From positions 1 to 41,990 of the forward strand of contig JAFWMS010000003.1 in the NCBI GenBank assembly GCA_017545535.1: 41,990 bases of DNA, in the 5' to 3' direction. The stretch comes from Clostridia bacterium (lineage in GTDB: Bacteria; Bacillota; Clostridia; Christensenellales; CAG-138). The stretch's first letter is position 1. Every line of letters begins with the position of its first letter. The notes below the pieces were generated by a model. That model saw nothing but the letters and a program-made list of their open reading frames with translations, searched no databases and had not been told where the DNA came from. Shown piece by piece: positions 15,836 through 23,107 of this stretch. A program made the translations under genes and the position numbers.

Positions 15836-15854
15836 GTCTCCATGCAAAAGTCAA
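15826..15854 (-). promoter_or_regulatory. Promoter of thrC-thrH
   Basis: On the minus strand TTGACT (15854-15849), 17-bp spacer, TATCAT (15831-15826). The two divergent thr promoters overlap back to back, so RNA polymerase can probably occupy only one at a time. Confidence 0.7.
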
Positions 15855-15907
15855 GTGTTTTTCTCTCACGGACAAAAGCGGGGGAGGACACAGGGAAGGA
15901 GGACGGC

Positions 15908-17014
15908 ATGCAGATCGGATTGCTGGGCTATGGGACCGTGGGCAAAGCTTTCTTTGCCCTTTGTGAGGAGCAGTCGTCCCTCACCATCAAAACCCTGTTG
16001 ACCCGCCGCCCTCGGAACGTTGATTGTGCGGAGGCCAGCGATTTTGCCGATATTTTGAACGATCCCTCCATCGATATCGTGGTGGAGGCTATCGGCGGCA
16101 TCCATCCGGCCTACGAATACATCTCGTCGGCCCTGCGGGCAAAGAAGCATGTGGTGACCGCGAACAAGGCCGTGGTCTGCGCCTACTATGGAGAGCTGGT
16201 GCGCCTCGCTGCCGAGAACGGCGTGTGCCTTCGGTGCACGGCGGCGGCGGGCGGCGGCATCCCCTGGCTGTCCTCCCTGGGGCGAGTGGCGCGGATGGAC
16301 CGGATCACCGCCCTGGAGGGCATTTTGAACGGCACCACCAACTACATCCTGTCGGAAATGACGGCCCGCTACGCCGAGTACAACGACCTTCTTAGGGAGG
16401 CCCAGCAGCTTGGGTACGCGGAGGCTGATCCCACCGACGACGTGGAGGGGTATGATGCCCGGCGTAAGCTGGTCCTGTCGGTGAACCTGGCCTTCGACGG
16501 CCTGCTCAATGAACAGGATATCCCCTGCGTGGGCATCTCCCGCGTGACCGCTGGGGACGTGGCCTGGGCTCGGGAGCGTGGCCTGGTTTGGAAACTGATC
16601 GCCTGCGCCGAGCGCAAAGGGGATGCGGTGGGCGCGTTCGTTTGTCCCACCCTCTTTCCCGTCACCACCCCGGAAAGCCAGACTAACGGCAGTGCCAACC
16701 TGGTTTCCCTCTACGCGGAGCGCATCGGCAAGCAAAGCTTTTCCGGGGCCGGGGCCGGCGGCTGGCCCACGGCGTCCAACGTACTGACGGACTGCTTGGA
16801 GATCGCCGGCGGCGCGCCGTCCTTCTACAGCGACCGACCGGCAGCGCCCCTGTCGGTGGACAATGGGGAAGGGGTGAAGACCTGGCTGTTTCGAAGTTAC
16901 GGCCGGTACACGGTGCGGGAGGAAACCGCCGCCGACGCTTTTGAGGCCTACCGAGCCGTTTTAGAGGTTGATCCCAGGGCGCTGATAGCCCATCTTCCCT
17001 ATGGAATGCTCTAA
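15908..17014 (+). CDS. hom: Homoserine dehydrogenase (short form without ACT domain)
   Basis: Reduces aspartate semialdehyde to homoserine with NAD(P)H, the branch point to threonine and methionine. The 368-residue protein begins MQIGLLGYGTVGKAFF (Rossmann dinucleotide loop), has VVTANKAVV, LEGILNGTTNYIL and the substrate-binding AEADPTDDVEGYDARRKLVLS with its catalytic lysine region. The C-terminal ACT domain found in many Hom proteins is missing; a separate ACT protein is encoded 18 bases downstream. AAGGAGG at 15896-15902 fixes the start. Transcribed divergently from thrC. Confidence 0.95.
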   Translation: MQIGLLGYGTVGKAFFALCEEQSSLTIKTLLTRRPRNVDCAEASDFADILNDPSIDIVVEAIGGIHPAYEYISSALRAKKHVVTANKAVVCAYYGELVRLAAENGVCLRCTAAAGGGIPWLSSLGRVARMDRITALEGILNGTTNYILSEMTARYAEYNDLLREAQQLGYAEADPTDDVEGYDARRKLVLSVNLAFDGLLNEQDIPCVGISRVTAGDVAWARERGLVWKLIACAERKGDAVGAFVCPTLFPVTTPESQTNGSANLVSLYAERIGKQSFSGAGAGGWPTASNVLTDCLEIAGGAPSFYSDRPAAPLSVDNGEGVKTWLFRSYGRYTVREETAADAFEAYRAVLEVDPRALIAHLPYGML

Positions 17015-17032
17015 TAAAAAGGAGGAACACCT

Positions 17033-17473
17033 ATGAATACCAGCTCTCGCTATTATCTGGTGGCGGCGGAGGTGCTGCCGGAGATCTTCATCAAGGTGGC
17101 CGAGGCGAACCGGCTCCTGCGGGCGGGGGAGGTGAGCACCGCCGGCGAAGCAGCCAAGGCCGTGGGCATCAGCCGCAGCGCCTATTACAAGTATCGGGAC
17201 GCCATACAGCCCTTCACCGATATGTCCACGGGCCACATCATCACCTTCTACGCCCTGCTCAAAAACCAATCCGGCGTGCTATCCAACGTGCTCTCCGTCT
17301 TTGCCCGTTCCGGGGCCAACATCCTGACCATCAATCAGAGCATCCCCACCGACGGTTGCGCCGCCGTGACCATTGCCGCCGAGACTTCCGGCATGTCCTG
17401 TTCCTTGGAATCCCTTCTCGCCGCCGTCACCGCCTTGGATGGGGCGGTCCGGTTCGAGATATTGGCGGGGTAA
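17033..17473 (+). CDS. UPF0735 ACT-domain protein (PheB-like)
   Basis: A 146-residue protein. The N-terminal half has a helix-turn-helix-like stretch (STAGEAAKAVGISRSAYYKYRD) and the C-terminal half an ACT domain (ITFYALLKNQSGVLSNVLSVFARSGANILTINQ), a fold that binds amino acids. UPF0735 proteins, once called PheB, often lie next to hom in Clostridia and Bacilli. Since this Hom lacks its own ACT domain, the protein may give threonine feedback to Hom or regulate the thr genes; both are inference. AAGGAGG upstream supports the ATG. It is the last gene of the hom operon. Confidence 0.88.
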   Translation: MNTSSRYYLVAAEVLPEIFIKVAEANRLLRAGEVSTAGEAAKAVGISRSAYYKYRDAIQPFTDMSTGHIITFYALLKNQSGVLSNVLSVFARSGANILTINQSIPTDGCAAVTIAAETSGMSCSLESLLAAVTALDGAVRFEILAG

Positions 17474-17528
17474 AGGCACCCATGTCCGTTTGCTGAGAAA
17501 CACATATTCTTCGAGATGATATGCACAG

Positions 17529-17561
17529 AAAAAAGGGGAGTATCCACAAGCGATACTCCCC
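17529..17561. terminator. Terminator between the ACT gene and the XRE regulator
   Basis: GGGGAGTATC (17535-17544) pairs perfectly with GATACTCCCC (17552-17561). A run of A at 17529-17534 gives a T run on the minus strand, so it terminates the XRE transcript best; it may also stop the converging hom transcript. Confidence 0.8.
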
Positions 17562-17589
17562 AAGTTACTGTGTTTCATTTTTCTTTGGT

Positions 17590-17802
17590 TCACTCCTCCG
17601 GCGAATACTCCAGGATATCCCCGGGCTGGCAGTGCAGCGCCTCGCATATGGCGATGAGGGTGGAGAAGCGGATGGCGCTGATGTGCCCGTTCTTCAGCTT
17701 GGAGAGGTTCACGTTGGCCACGCCCACCTTCTCGGACAGCTCGTTGAGGCTCATCTTCCGATCGGCCATGACCCGATCAAGCCTAAGGATGATCTTGCCC
17801 AT
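17590..17802 (-). CDS. XRE-family helix-turn-helix regulator
   Basis: A 70-residue DNA-binding protein consisting of a single Cro/CI-type domain (MSLNELSEKVGVANVNLSKLKNG, then FSTLIAICEALHCQPGDIL). This short YozG-like form is often paired with a DUF2975 membrane protein, as here: the start lies 8 bases after the stop of that gene, with GAGGTGA as ribosome site. Operator-like repeats flank the shared promoter at 18567-18595, so self-regulation is likely (inference). Confidence 0.93.
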   Translation of the reverse strand: MGKIILRLDRVMADRKMSLNELSEKVGVANVNLSKLKNGHISAIRFSTLIAICEALHCQPGDILEYSPEE

Positions 17803-17810
17803 AGGTCACC

Positions 17811-18506
17811 TCACAGGGTCTCGTCTGCTTCCCGCTGGAGCTGGGCCCCGTAGCGGAAGACCATACAGAGGAAGAACACGATCAAAGCCGTGAACACCGA
17901 GCCCATGTTCAGGCTGATGCTCATGCGCTGCCAGCCAGTGAGGATCGCGGCTGCGGACGCACGGGCCAGGCAGGAGACCGCCGCGCAGATGATCAGCGTC
18001 CAGGCGAAGGTGTTCATCCTTTTGATCACGGGCTCGTCAAAGGGCGTACGGCAAACCCGAAATGCATCGCAGAGCTTCAGCAGCATGACCAGGGTGACGA
18101 TGGTGCTGGCGATGCCCACCAGGCCCGCCCAGATGGCCCGCATGGCGTCCCTAAGGCTGAAGGTGACGTCCTCCTCATTCTTGGGGTCTACATGGACCAG
18201 CAGCCCCCCATCGGCCTTTTCCAGAGCCACGCCCGCTCCTTCGAGCTCCTGGCCTGCCTTTTGCTGGGCCTCGTCCAACAGCTTGTCGAGGTTGGCCCAT
18301 TCGGTCCCAATCAACTCCCTGTCTACTTTCACGTCCACTACGGGCCGGAGACTCACCTCCACCATATCCTTGGGCAGGATGGCGCAGGCGATGCCGCCCA
18401 GGACCAGCGCCAGGGCCCCGATGCCCAGCAGGACGATCAATACGATGGACACGATCCGACCGGCTTTGCCGATCCGGTTGACCTTGGTTTGAATGTTGTT
18501 TTCCAT
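17811..18506 (-). CDS. DUF2975 membrane protein
   Basis: A 231-residue protein with about four membrane segments: near residues 17-40, then after an extracytoplasmic-type loop two central segments (IWAGLVGIASTIVTLVMLL; FAWTLIICAAVSCLARASA), and one near the C-terminus (SVFTALIVFFLCMVF). The layout matches DUF2975 proteins, whose role is unknown but which are co-transcribed with small XRE regulators. The start at 18506 (MENNIQTK) is chosen because GGAGG (18519-18515) lies 8 nt upstream; an ATG three codons earlier overlaps that site. The gene has a near-consensus promoter. Confidence 0.82.
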   Translation of the reverse strand: MENNIQTKVNRIGKAGRIVSIVLIVLLGIGALALVLGGIACAILPKDMVEVSLRPVVDVKVDRELIGTEWANLDKLLDEAQQKAGQELEGAGVALEKADGGLLVHVDPKNEEDVTFSLRDAMRAIWAGLVGIASTIVTLVMLLKLCDAFRVCRTPFDEPVIKRMNTFAWTLIICAAVSCLARASAAAILTGWQRMSISLNMGSVFTALIVFFLCMVFRYGAQLQREADETL

Positions 18507-18538
18507 TTTGTGCACCTCCGTTCATTTTCGTAAAATCA

Positions 18539-18614
18539 TTAACGTTTATCGTTAACTTCTGGCGGCAGTATATCACCGCCTTTTGCGTTTGTCAACTACT
18601 TTTTTACGATAAAC
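18539..18614. promoter_or_regulatory. Operator-like repeats around the DUF2975-XRE promoter
   Basis: A dyad TTAACG-TTTAT-CGTTAA (18539-18555) lies just downstream of the start point. Its core GTTTATCG (18544-18551) recurs inverted as CGATAAAC (18607-18614) upstream of the -35. Related CGTAAA/TTTACG words are at 18529-18534, 18603-18608 and 18624-18629. The pattern suits binding of the XRE protein at two flanking sites. Confidence 0.6.
18567..18595 (-). promoter_or_regulatory. Promoter of DUF2975-XRE
   Basis: On the minus strand TTGACA (18595-18590), 17-bp spacer, TATACT (18572-18567): one base from consensus. The predicted leader is about 55 nt. Confidence 0.85.
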
Positions 18615-18702
18615 ATAAAATTATTTACGAAGACATGGATTTATCTATCGCCAGCACCCGGATCTTCACCAGACGCACAGGTTCATTCTTCCATAGAAAA
18701 AC

Positions 18703-18729
18703 AAAAACCGTCCATGTGGACGGTTTTTT
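18703..18729. terminator. Terminator of tRNA-Asn
   Basis: AAAAACCGTCC (18703-18713) pairs with GGACGGTTTTT (18718-18728), loop ATGT. It lies 3 bases behind the tRNA CCA end and has a T-rich tail on the minus strand (GGTTTTTGTTTTT). Confidence 0.85.
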
Positions 18730-18732
18730 GTT

Positions 18733-18807
<75 letters not shown>

Positions 18808-18820
18808 ACGTTCGAAAGGT

Positions 18821-18849
18821 ATTATAGCCAAGTCCGCCGGAAAATGCAA
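18821..18849 (-). promoter_or_regulatory. Promoter of tRNA-Asn
   Basis: On the minus strand TTGCAT (18849-18844), 17-bp spacer, consensus TATAAT (18826-18821). The predicted start point is about 7 nt before the mature tRNA 5' end. Confidence 0.85.
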
Positions 18850-18929
18850 GAGGTATTTTCAAAAAAGAAGAAATATTTTTCCGGGGCGAAGGAAAAGGGT
18901 GGGCGTGGGAAAAAACGGGGCTGGGTTCG

Positions 18930-18958
18930 TTGACGCGGGGGCGGAACTGCGGTACAAT
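18930..18958 (+). promoter_or_regulatory. Promoter of the holB-ricT gene group
   Basis: TTGACG (18930-18935), 17-bp spacer, TACAAT (18953-18958). The first likely start codon (ATG 18968) is only 9 bases after the -10 box, so the predicted 5' leader is 1-3 nt. Confidence 0.65.
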
Positions 18959-18967
18959 GATTTCGCT

Positions 18968-19483
18968 ATGGAAGAAATGATATACAACGTGATTGCCACC
19001 CAGGTGGCCGCCCCGAAGAAGCGGCATATTCGCAGCGAAGGCGCTTTGTACGCCTTGCTGGTGGTGGGAGCGCTGCTGATTATCGGCTTGGGCAACCGGC
19101 TTCAAGGGCTGCTGAAGCTTCCGCCGGTGCTGGTGCAGGCGGTGCTCTATGGGCTGCTGATCGCCATGGGGTACTGGGTGCTGCGGTTCCGGCTGACAAG
19201 CTACCGATACACCCTGACGGACAAGGCTCTTTTTGTGACCCGGCTTATGGGAAAGACCGAAAAGCTGGTGGCAGAGGTGCCCTTGGAAGATATCGAGTAT
19301 GCCGGCGCATACGATGGGGCGAAGCTGAAGGAAAAAGGCTGCCACATGGGGCCCAACGTGCGTACGGGACAGCTGGCGGACACGACCATGCTCATCTACC
19401 AAGAAAACGGCGTTCGGCGGGCTCTGTGTCTGAGCGCCGACGAAGAATTGAAAGGAAAGTTGACGGAACCATGGAAGAATTGA
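18968..19483 (+). CDS. Membrane protein with PH-like domain
   Basis: A 171-residue protein. Two membrane segments (about residues 27-45 and 53-72) are followed by a C-terminal domain resembling bacterial PH (bPH2/YdbT-like) folds: FRLTSYRYTLTDKALFVT, then VAEVPLEDIEYAGAYDG. Such proteins sit in the membrane with the PH domain in the cytosol; their roles are mostly unknown. The ATG at 18968 is chosen because the promoter -10 box ends 9 bases before it and the preceding in-frame codons would lie upstream of the transcription start. No Shine-Dalgarno site is visible. It starts an overlapping gene group with the small gene at 19471, holB and ricT. Confidence 0.7.
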   Translation: MEEMIYNVIATQVAAPKKRHIRSEGALYALLVVGALLIIGLGNRLQGLLKLPPVLVQAVLYGLLIAMGYWVLRFRLTSYRYTLTDKALFVTRLMGKTEKLVAEVPLEDIEYAGAYDGAKLKEKGCHMGPNVRTGQLADTTMLIYQENGVRRALCLSADEELKGKLTEPWKN

Positions 19484-19737
19484 AGCCGATGACGGCGGCG
19501 GAGTTTTTTAACGTGACCACCTGTCTGGTGTTGCCGGAGCGGTGCGCCGGGTGTCTGCCTGTGGCGGACGTTGTGGACCAGGTGGGCAGCGTCCTGGTGA
19601 AAGCGGGGGACCGCATCACCGCGGAGCAGCAGAAGGCCATCCTGGCGGCGGCTCAGGCGGGCAGATTGGCAAGCCTGGAAAAGGGTTACCTAAGAGTGGT
19701 GTTGGAGTTTTCGGAATGCAGCTGCTGCAATGGCTGA
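19471..19737 (+). CDS. Small protein of unknown function upstream of holB
   Basis: An 88-residue protein beginning MEELKPMTAAEFF, overlapping the previous gene by 13 bases and holB by 22. It is mostly helical, with two cysteine pairs (CAGC in the first third, ECSCC at the very end) that could bind metal or be redox-active. I do not recognise the family. The overlaps on both sides and the lack of any other open frame in the gap support a real gene; an in-frame ATG at 19426 would lengthen it by 15 residues. Confidence 0.6.
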   Translation: MEELKPMTAAEFFNVTTCLVLPERCAGCLPVADVVDQVGSVLVKAGDRITAEQQKAILAAAQAGRLASLEKGYLRVVLEFSECSCCNG

Positions 19738-20639
19738 GCTGCCTGAAGGCGGGGGACACGCCTCACGCGGTGTTCCTGGTGGGACCGGCGGGCAGCGGCA
19801 AAAAGGAATACGCCCGGCGGGCGGCAGCCCTGTATCTGCTGGGGACGGAAGACGTAGGGAAGCTGGCGGAATGCCCCTTCTTTCAGGAGTTGCCGGACTA
19901 CGCCGTCAAGAATGTTCGCGCCTGCTGCGAGGAGTTGAACCGGCAGGTGTTCGGCCAGGGGCGGCGGTGTTTGGTGATCCCGGATGCTCACCTGCTCACC
20001 CAGCAGACCCAGAACGCCCTCTTGAAGACCCTGGAGGAGCCGCCTGAGGACGCTCTGCTTATTTTGACAGGAAACGAGCAGGCGGTGCTGCCCACCATCC
20101 GTTCCCGGTGCATGCTGGTCCGGGTGGGGGCGGAGGACGTGGAGCGGGTGGCGGCTCGGCTGCGGGCCCACGGCGTGGCCCCGGAGCGGGCCAGGCTGGC
20201 CGCATACCTCTCCGACGGGGTGCCTGCCCTGGCGGAACGGTACGCGGGGGAGGAGTACATGACCTTTCGCGACCAGTGCCTGCCGGTGATAGCGGACGCC
20301 CTCTTCGGCGTGACCCCCTTTGCTCGGGCGGCGGAGCTGCTGGAGCGCCGGGAGGAGGGCAAGAAACGGATGGGGAAGGAGCCTCTCTGTGACTGTATGG
20401 ATATCCTCCTGTCCCTGCTGCGGGACGGCCTGGTCACGAAGGTGGGCGGGGGCGCTTTCCGGAATTTGGACGGAGCGGCGCTCATAAACCGTATGGCGGA
20501 ACACTTTACAACGGCGGAAATTCAATGTATGATAACAGAAACGCTGCAGCGGCGGCGGATACTGACGGAATACGGCGGCGCACCGGGGGCGATCCTGGAC
20601 GGGCTGCTGGTCTCCTTAGGAAAGCAGGAAACGGAATAA
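19716..20639 (+). CDS. holB: DNA polymerase III delta' subunit
   Basis: A clamp-loader AAA+ subunit that helps open the sliding clamp at the replication fork. The 307-residue protein has the Walker A-like loop LVGPAGSGKKEYA, LVIPDAHLLTQQTQNALLKTLEEPPE (Walker B region and the lever helix) and TIRSRC (the SRC motif that supplies the arginine finger to a neighbour). The usual zinc cysteines are not obvious. The start at 19716 (MQLLQWLSCLKAGDTPHAVFLVGP) gives a normal N-terminus; GGAG lies about 9 nt upstream inside the preceding gene. holB followed by the PSP1/RicT gene is a standard order in Bacillota. Confidence 0.93.
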   Translation: MQLLQWLSCLKAGDTPHAVFLVGPAGSGKKEYARRAAALYLLGTEDVGKLAECPFFQELPDYAVKNVRACCEELNRQVFGQGRRCLVIPDAHLLTQQTQNALLKTLEEPPEDALLILTGNEQAVLPTIRSRCMLVRVGAEDVERVAARLRAHGVAPERARLAAYLSDGVPALAERYAGEEYMTFRDQCLPVIADALFGVTPFARAAELLERREEGKKRMGKEPLCDCMDILLSLLRDGLVTKVGGGAFRNLDGAALINRMAEHFTTAEIQCMITETLQRRRILTEYGGAPGAILDGLLVSLGKQETE

Positions 20640-20643
20640 AGCA

Positions 20644-21945
20644 ATGGTAAAAGTCATCGGAGTCAAATTCAGAAACAGCGGCCGGGTCTACTATTTCGAT
20701 CCGGGCGATTTGGATATTCAGCCTGGTAGCGGCGTCATCGTGGAGACCGCCCGAGGCGTGGAATACGGCGACGTGACCATGGGCGTCACGGAGGTGGAGG
20801 AGGAGAAGGTGGTCTCGCCCCTGAAGACCGTGCAGCGGATCGCTACCGATGAGGATCGGCGGCTGCGGCAGCTTTACCGGGACAAGGAGCAGGAGGCCTT
20901 CGCCATCTGCGAGCGGAAGATCGAAGAGCATGGCTTGGACATGAAACTGGTGAACGCGGAGTACACCTTCAACGGCAGCAAGGCGGTGTTCTATTTCACA
21001 GCGGACGAGCGGGTGGATTTTCGCGAGCTGGTGAAGGATCTGGCCTATGTGTTCAAGACCCGGATCGAGCTTCGGCAGATCGGCGTCCGGGACGAGGCGA
21101 AGATGCTGGGGGGCCTGGGGCCCTGCGGCCGGCCCGTGTGCTGCAAGCAGTTTTTGGACGATTTCCGCCCCGTGTCCATCAAGATGGCCAAGGAGCAGAA
21201 CCTGTCCCTGAGCCCCACCAAGATCTCCGGCCTCTGCGGCCGGCTCATGTGCTGTCTCCAGTATGAGGAAAGCTGCTACGAGCAGATGCACAAGCTCATG
21301 CCCAAGACGGGGAAGGAGATTGAGACCCCCGACGGCGTAGGCATCGCGGTGGAGAACAACGTGATCACCGAAAAGACCAAGGTGAAGCTCACCGCCGAGG
21401 ACGGCACCATCGACATTCGGGAGTACCCCTATCAGGATCTGGGGCCCGGGGCCAAGGAAAGGGCCCTGGAGCGGGCTGCCCAGGCGGCGACAGAGCCGGA
21501 AACGGAGAAGGCGGAGGGCTTCACGCCCCTGCGACAGGGGAGCCAGCTGCGGCAGAACCGGGGCAGGGATTGGCAGCCTCAACCCAAGGGCGACAAGCTG
21601 CAGCCCAAGGGGGACAAGCCCCAACCCAAGGGCGACAAGCCTCAACTCAAGACCGAAAAGCAGTCCAAGGGTGAGAGCAAGCCCCAGAATAAATCCGACA
21701 AAGCCCAGCCAAAGGGCGACAAGCCCAAGGGGGATAAAAATCAGGGCCAGAACCGGAATAAAGGCAGCCGGGACAACAAACAGCCCAAGCCCGCTGAGCA
21801 AACGCCCAAGGCCGAAGCCCCTGCAGGGAAGGGCCAGCCGGAAGCGGCTGCAGCCACTTCCGCGCCTGAAGCAGCCAAAACGACGGTGCCCTTCAGCCGC
21901 AATCGCCAGCCTCGCCGTCGTTCCTTCGGGCCTAAGAAGGTATAA
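20644..21945 (+). CDS. ricT: PSP1-domain protein RicT (YaaT) with long repetitive tail
   Basis: A 433-residue homologue of Bacillus RicT/YaaT, part of the Ric (YaaT-YlbF-YmcA) complex that binds iron-sulfur clusters and guides RNase Y-dependent mRNA processing; in Bacillus it also affects sporulation and biofilm formation. Residues 1-265 are the conserved PSP1 region, with cysteine clusters LGPCGRPVCCKQF and ISGLCGRLMCCLQYE, the likely cluster ligands. After about residue 280 comes a 150-residue low-complexity tail rich in Lys, Pro, Gln and Gly with repeated QPKGDK units, ending in a basic RNRQPRRRSFGPKKV. The tail is probably disordered and may bind RNA (inference). It lies 4 bases after holB and continues that operon. 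Confidence 0.93.
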   Translation: MVKVIGVKFRNSGRVYYFDPGDLDIQPGSGVIVETARGVEYGDVTMGVTEVEEEKVVSPLKTVQRIATDEDRRLRQLYRDKEQEAFAICERKIEEHGLDMKLVNAEYTFNGSKAVFYFTADERVDFRELVKDLAYVFKTRIELRQIGVRDEAKMLGGLGPCGRPVCCKQFLDDFRPVSIKMAKEQNLSLSPTKISGLCGRLMCCLQYEESCYEQMHKLMPKTGKEIETPDGVGIAVENNVITEKTKVKLTAEDGTIDIREYPYQDLGPGAKERALERAAQAATEPETEKAEGFTPLRQGSQLRQNRGRDWQPQPKGDKLQPKGDKPQPKGDKPQLKTEKQSKGESKPQNKSDKAQPKGDKPKGDKNQGQNRNKGSRDNKQPKPAEQTPKAEAPAGKGQPEAAAATSAPEAAKTTVPFSRNRQPRRRSFGPKKV

Positions 21946-21965
21946 GTAAATAATCCATTCACAGC

Positions 21966-22096
21966 GTGAACCTTTTCATAAAAGAAAGGCGCACAAAAAA
22001 CTGTATGAAGGAAACGGATAGCGCTGTATATACCGGAGCGCCTTCTTACACTTCTCTTTTTGGCTTTATTTTCTTCATTGAAGAGTAAAAGAATAA
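21966..22096. repeat. Degenerate composite copy E of the hairpin/mirror repeat
   Basis: Left (plus): CCTTTTC-type arm and AAAAGAAAGG, a 7-nt linker GGCGCAC, then AAAAAACTG and GTATGAAGGAAACGG. Right (minus): GAAGAAAATAAAGCC, then AAAAAGAGAAG (22061-22051) and TGTAAGAAGGCG, close to the tail of copy C. The hairpins have decayed but the order of parts, the spacing and the position (20 bases after ricT, just before the next Shine-Dalgarno site) match copies B and C. Confidence 0.6.
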
Positions 22097-22113
22097 CAAT
22101 TGAGGAAAATGTT

Positions 22114-23058
22114 ATGTGGTTTGCACTCTCTCTGATCGCGCTGCTCTGCTGGAGCGGCTCCGACATGTTCTCCAAGATCGGTTCCAAACCCTCCGACAAG
22201 CTGAGCCATTGGAAGATGGTCATGGCCGTGGGCCTGATCATGGGCCTTCATGCCGCCTACGAGATCTTCATCGGCGGCGTGGAGATCACCTGGGACACCA
22301 TCGTGGCCTACCTGCCTGCCAGCTTCATGTACATTCTGTCCATGACCTTGGGCTATGTGGGCCTTCGGTATATCGAGCTCTCCGTTTCCAGCCCCATCTG
22401 CAACTCCTCCGGCGGCATCGCGGCTGTTCTCTGTTTCCTGTTTTTGCAGGAGATGCCGGGCCTGGTCCAGTGGATCGGCGTGGCGGCGGTGACCATCGGC
22501 GTGGTGCTCCTGGGCGTGGTGGAGATGAACGAGAGCGATTCTGCCCGCGAGATGCGCCAGCAGAACAGCAAGGTGAAGTATAAGAAGAGCTTCATTGCCC
22601 TGCTGTTACCTATTTTATATTGCATCATCGATGCTCTGGGCACCTTCTTTGATTCAGTCATCCTGCGGGAGGAGGCCACGGGCACTTTCCTGGACACTGT
22701 CTTTCCCACCATGCTGGAGGAGGGTCCGGCCAACGTGGCCTATGAGCTCACCTTCCTGGCCTGCGGCATCGCAGCCGCCATCTATGTGCTGGGCGTCCGC
22801 CGGGACAAGCTGACCGTGAAGGCCGAAGGTCCCAAGTTCCTGGGCGGTGTCTTCGAGACCGCGGGGCAGCTGGCCTACATCTACGCTCTGGGCGACACGG
22901 CCCACGCGGGCTTCGCCGCGGCCATCATCGCCTCCTACTGCGCCCTGTCCGTGGTGTGGAGCCGCATCTTCCTGAAGGAGAAGCTGTCCTGGAAACACTA
23001 CGCCGCCATCGCCCTCACCGTGGCGGGCATCATCATATTGGGCATATTTGACGCTTGA
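22114..23058 (+). CDS. EamA/DMT-family transporter
   Basis: A 314-residue membrane protein with about ten hydrophobic segments in two repeated halves of five, the pattern of the drug/metabolite transporter superfamily. The end of each half shows the typical glycine-rich helix pair (LSVSSPICNSSGGIAAVLCFLFLQE ... GVAAVTIGVVLLGV and IIASYCALSVVWSRIFLKEKLS ... GIIILGIF, abbreviated here). Members export or import amino acids, nucleobases and other small molecules; the substrate cannot be inferred. The start ATG has GAGGA at 22102-22106; the ORF is open 54 bases further upstream, inside repeat copy E. It ends at a terminator at 23071. Confidence 0.85.
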   Translation: MWFALSLIALLCWSGSDMFSKIGSKPSDKLSHWKMVMAVGLIMGLHAAYEIFIGGVEITWDTIVAYLPASFMYILSMTLGYVGLRYIELSVSSPICNSSGGIAAVLCFLFLQEMPGLVQWIGVAAVTIGVVLLGVVEMNESDSAREMRQQNSKVKYKKSFIALLLPILYCIIDALGTFFDSVILREEATGTFLDTVFPTMLEEGPANVAYELTFLACGIAAAIYVLGVRRDKLTVKAEGPKFLGGVFETAGQLAYIYALGDTAHAGFAAAIIASYCALSVVWSRIFLKEKLSWKHYAAIALTVAGIIILGIFDA

Positions 23059-23070
23059 TTTTTACAAACG

Positions 23071-23101
23071 AAAAGGCTGTCGAGGACCGGCAGCCTTTTT
23101 T
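23071..23101. terminator. Terminator between the DMT transporter and the RsfA-like gene
   Basis: AAAAGGCTG (23071-23079) pairs with CAGCCTTTT (23091-23099), followed by TTTTTT on the plus strand. The genes on both sides converge here, so it probably works in both directions. Confidence 0.85.
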
Positions 23102-23107
23102 GTATGT

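Noticed and set aside
18630..18700. Short minus-strand frame (about 20 codons, ...EPVRLVKIRVLAIDKS) as a gene remnant
   Set aside because: Too short to identify and lacks a start codon; chance is as likely.
22060..22113. Upstream in-frame ATG for the DMT transporter
   Set aside because: It lies within repeat copy E and has no ribosome site; GAGGA at 22102 supports ATG 22114.
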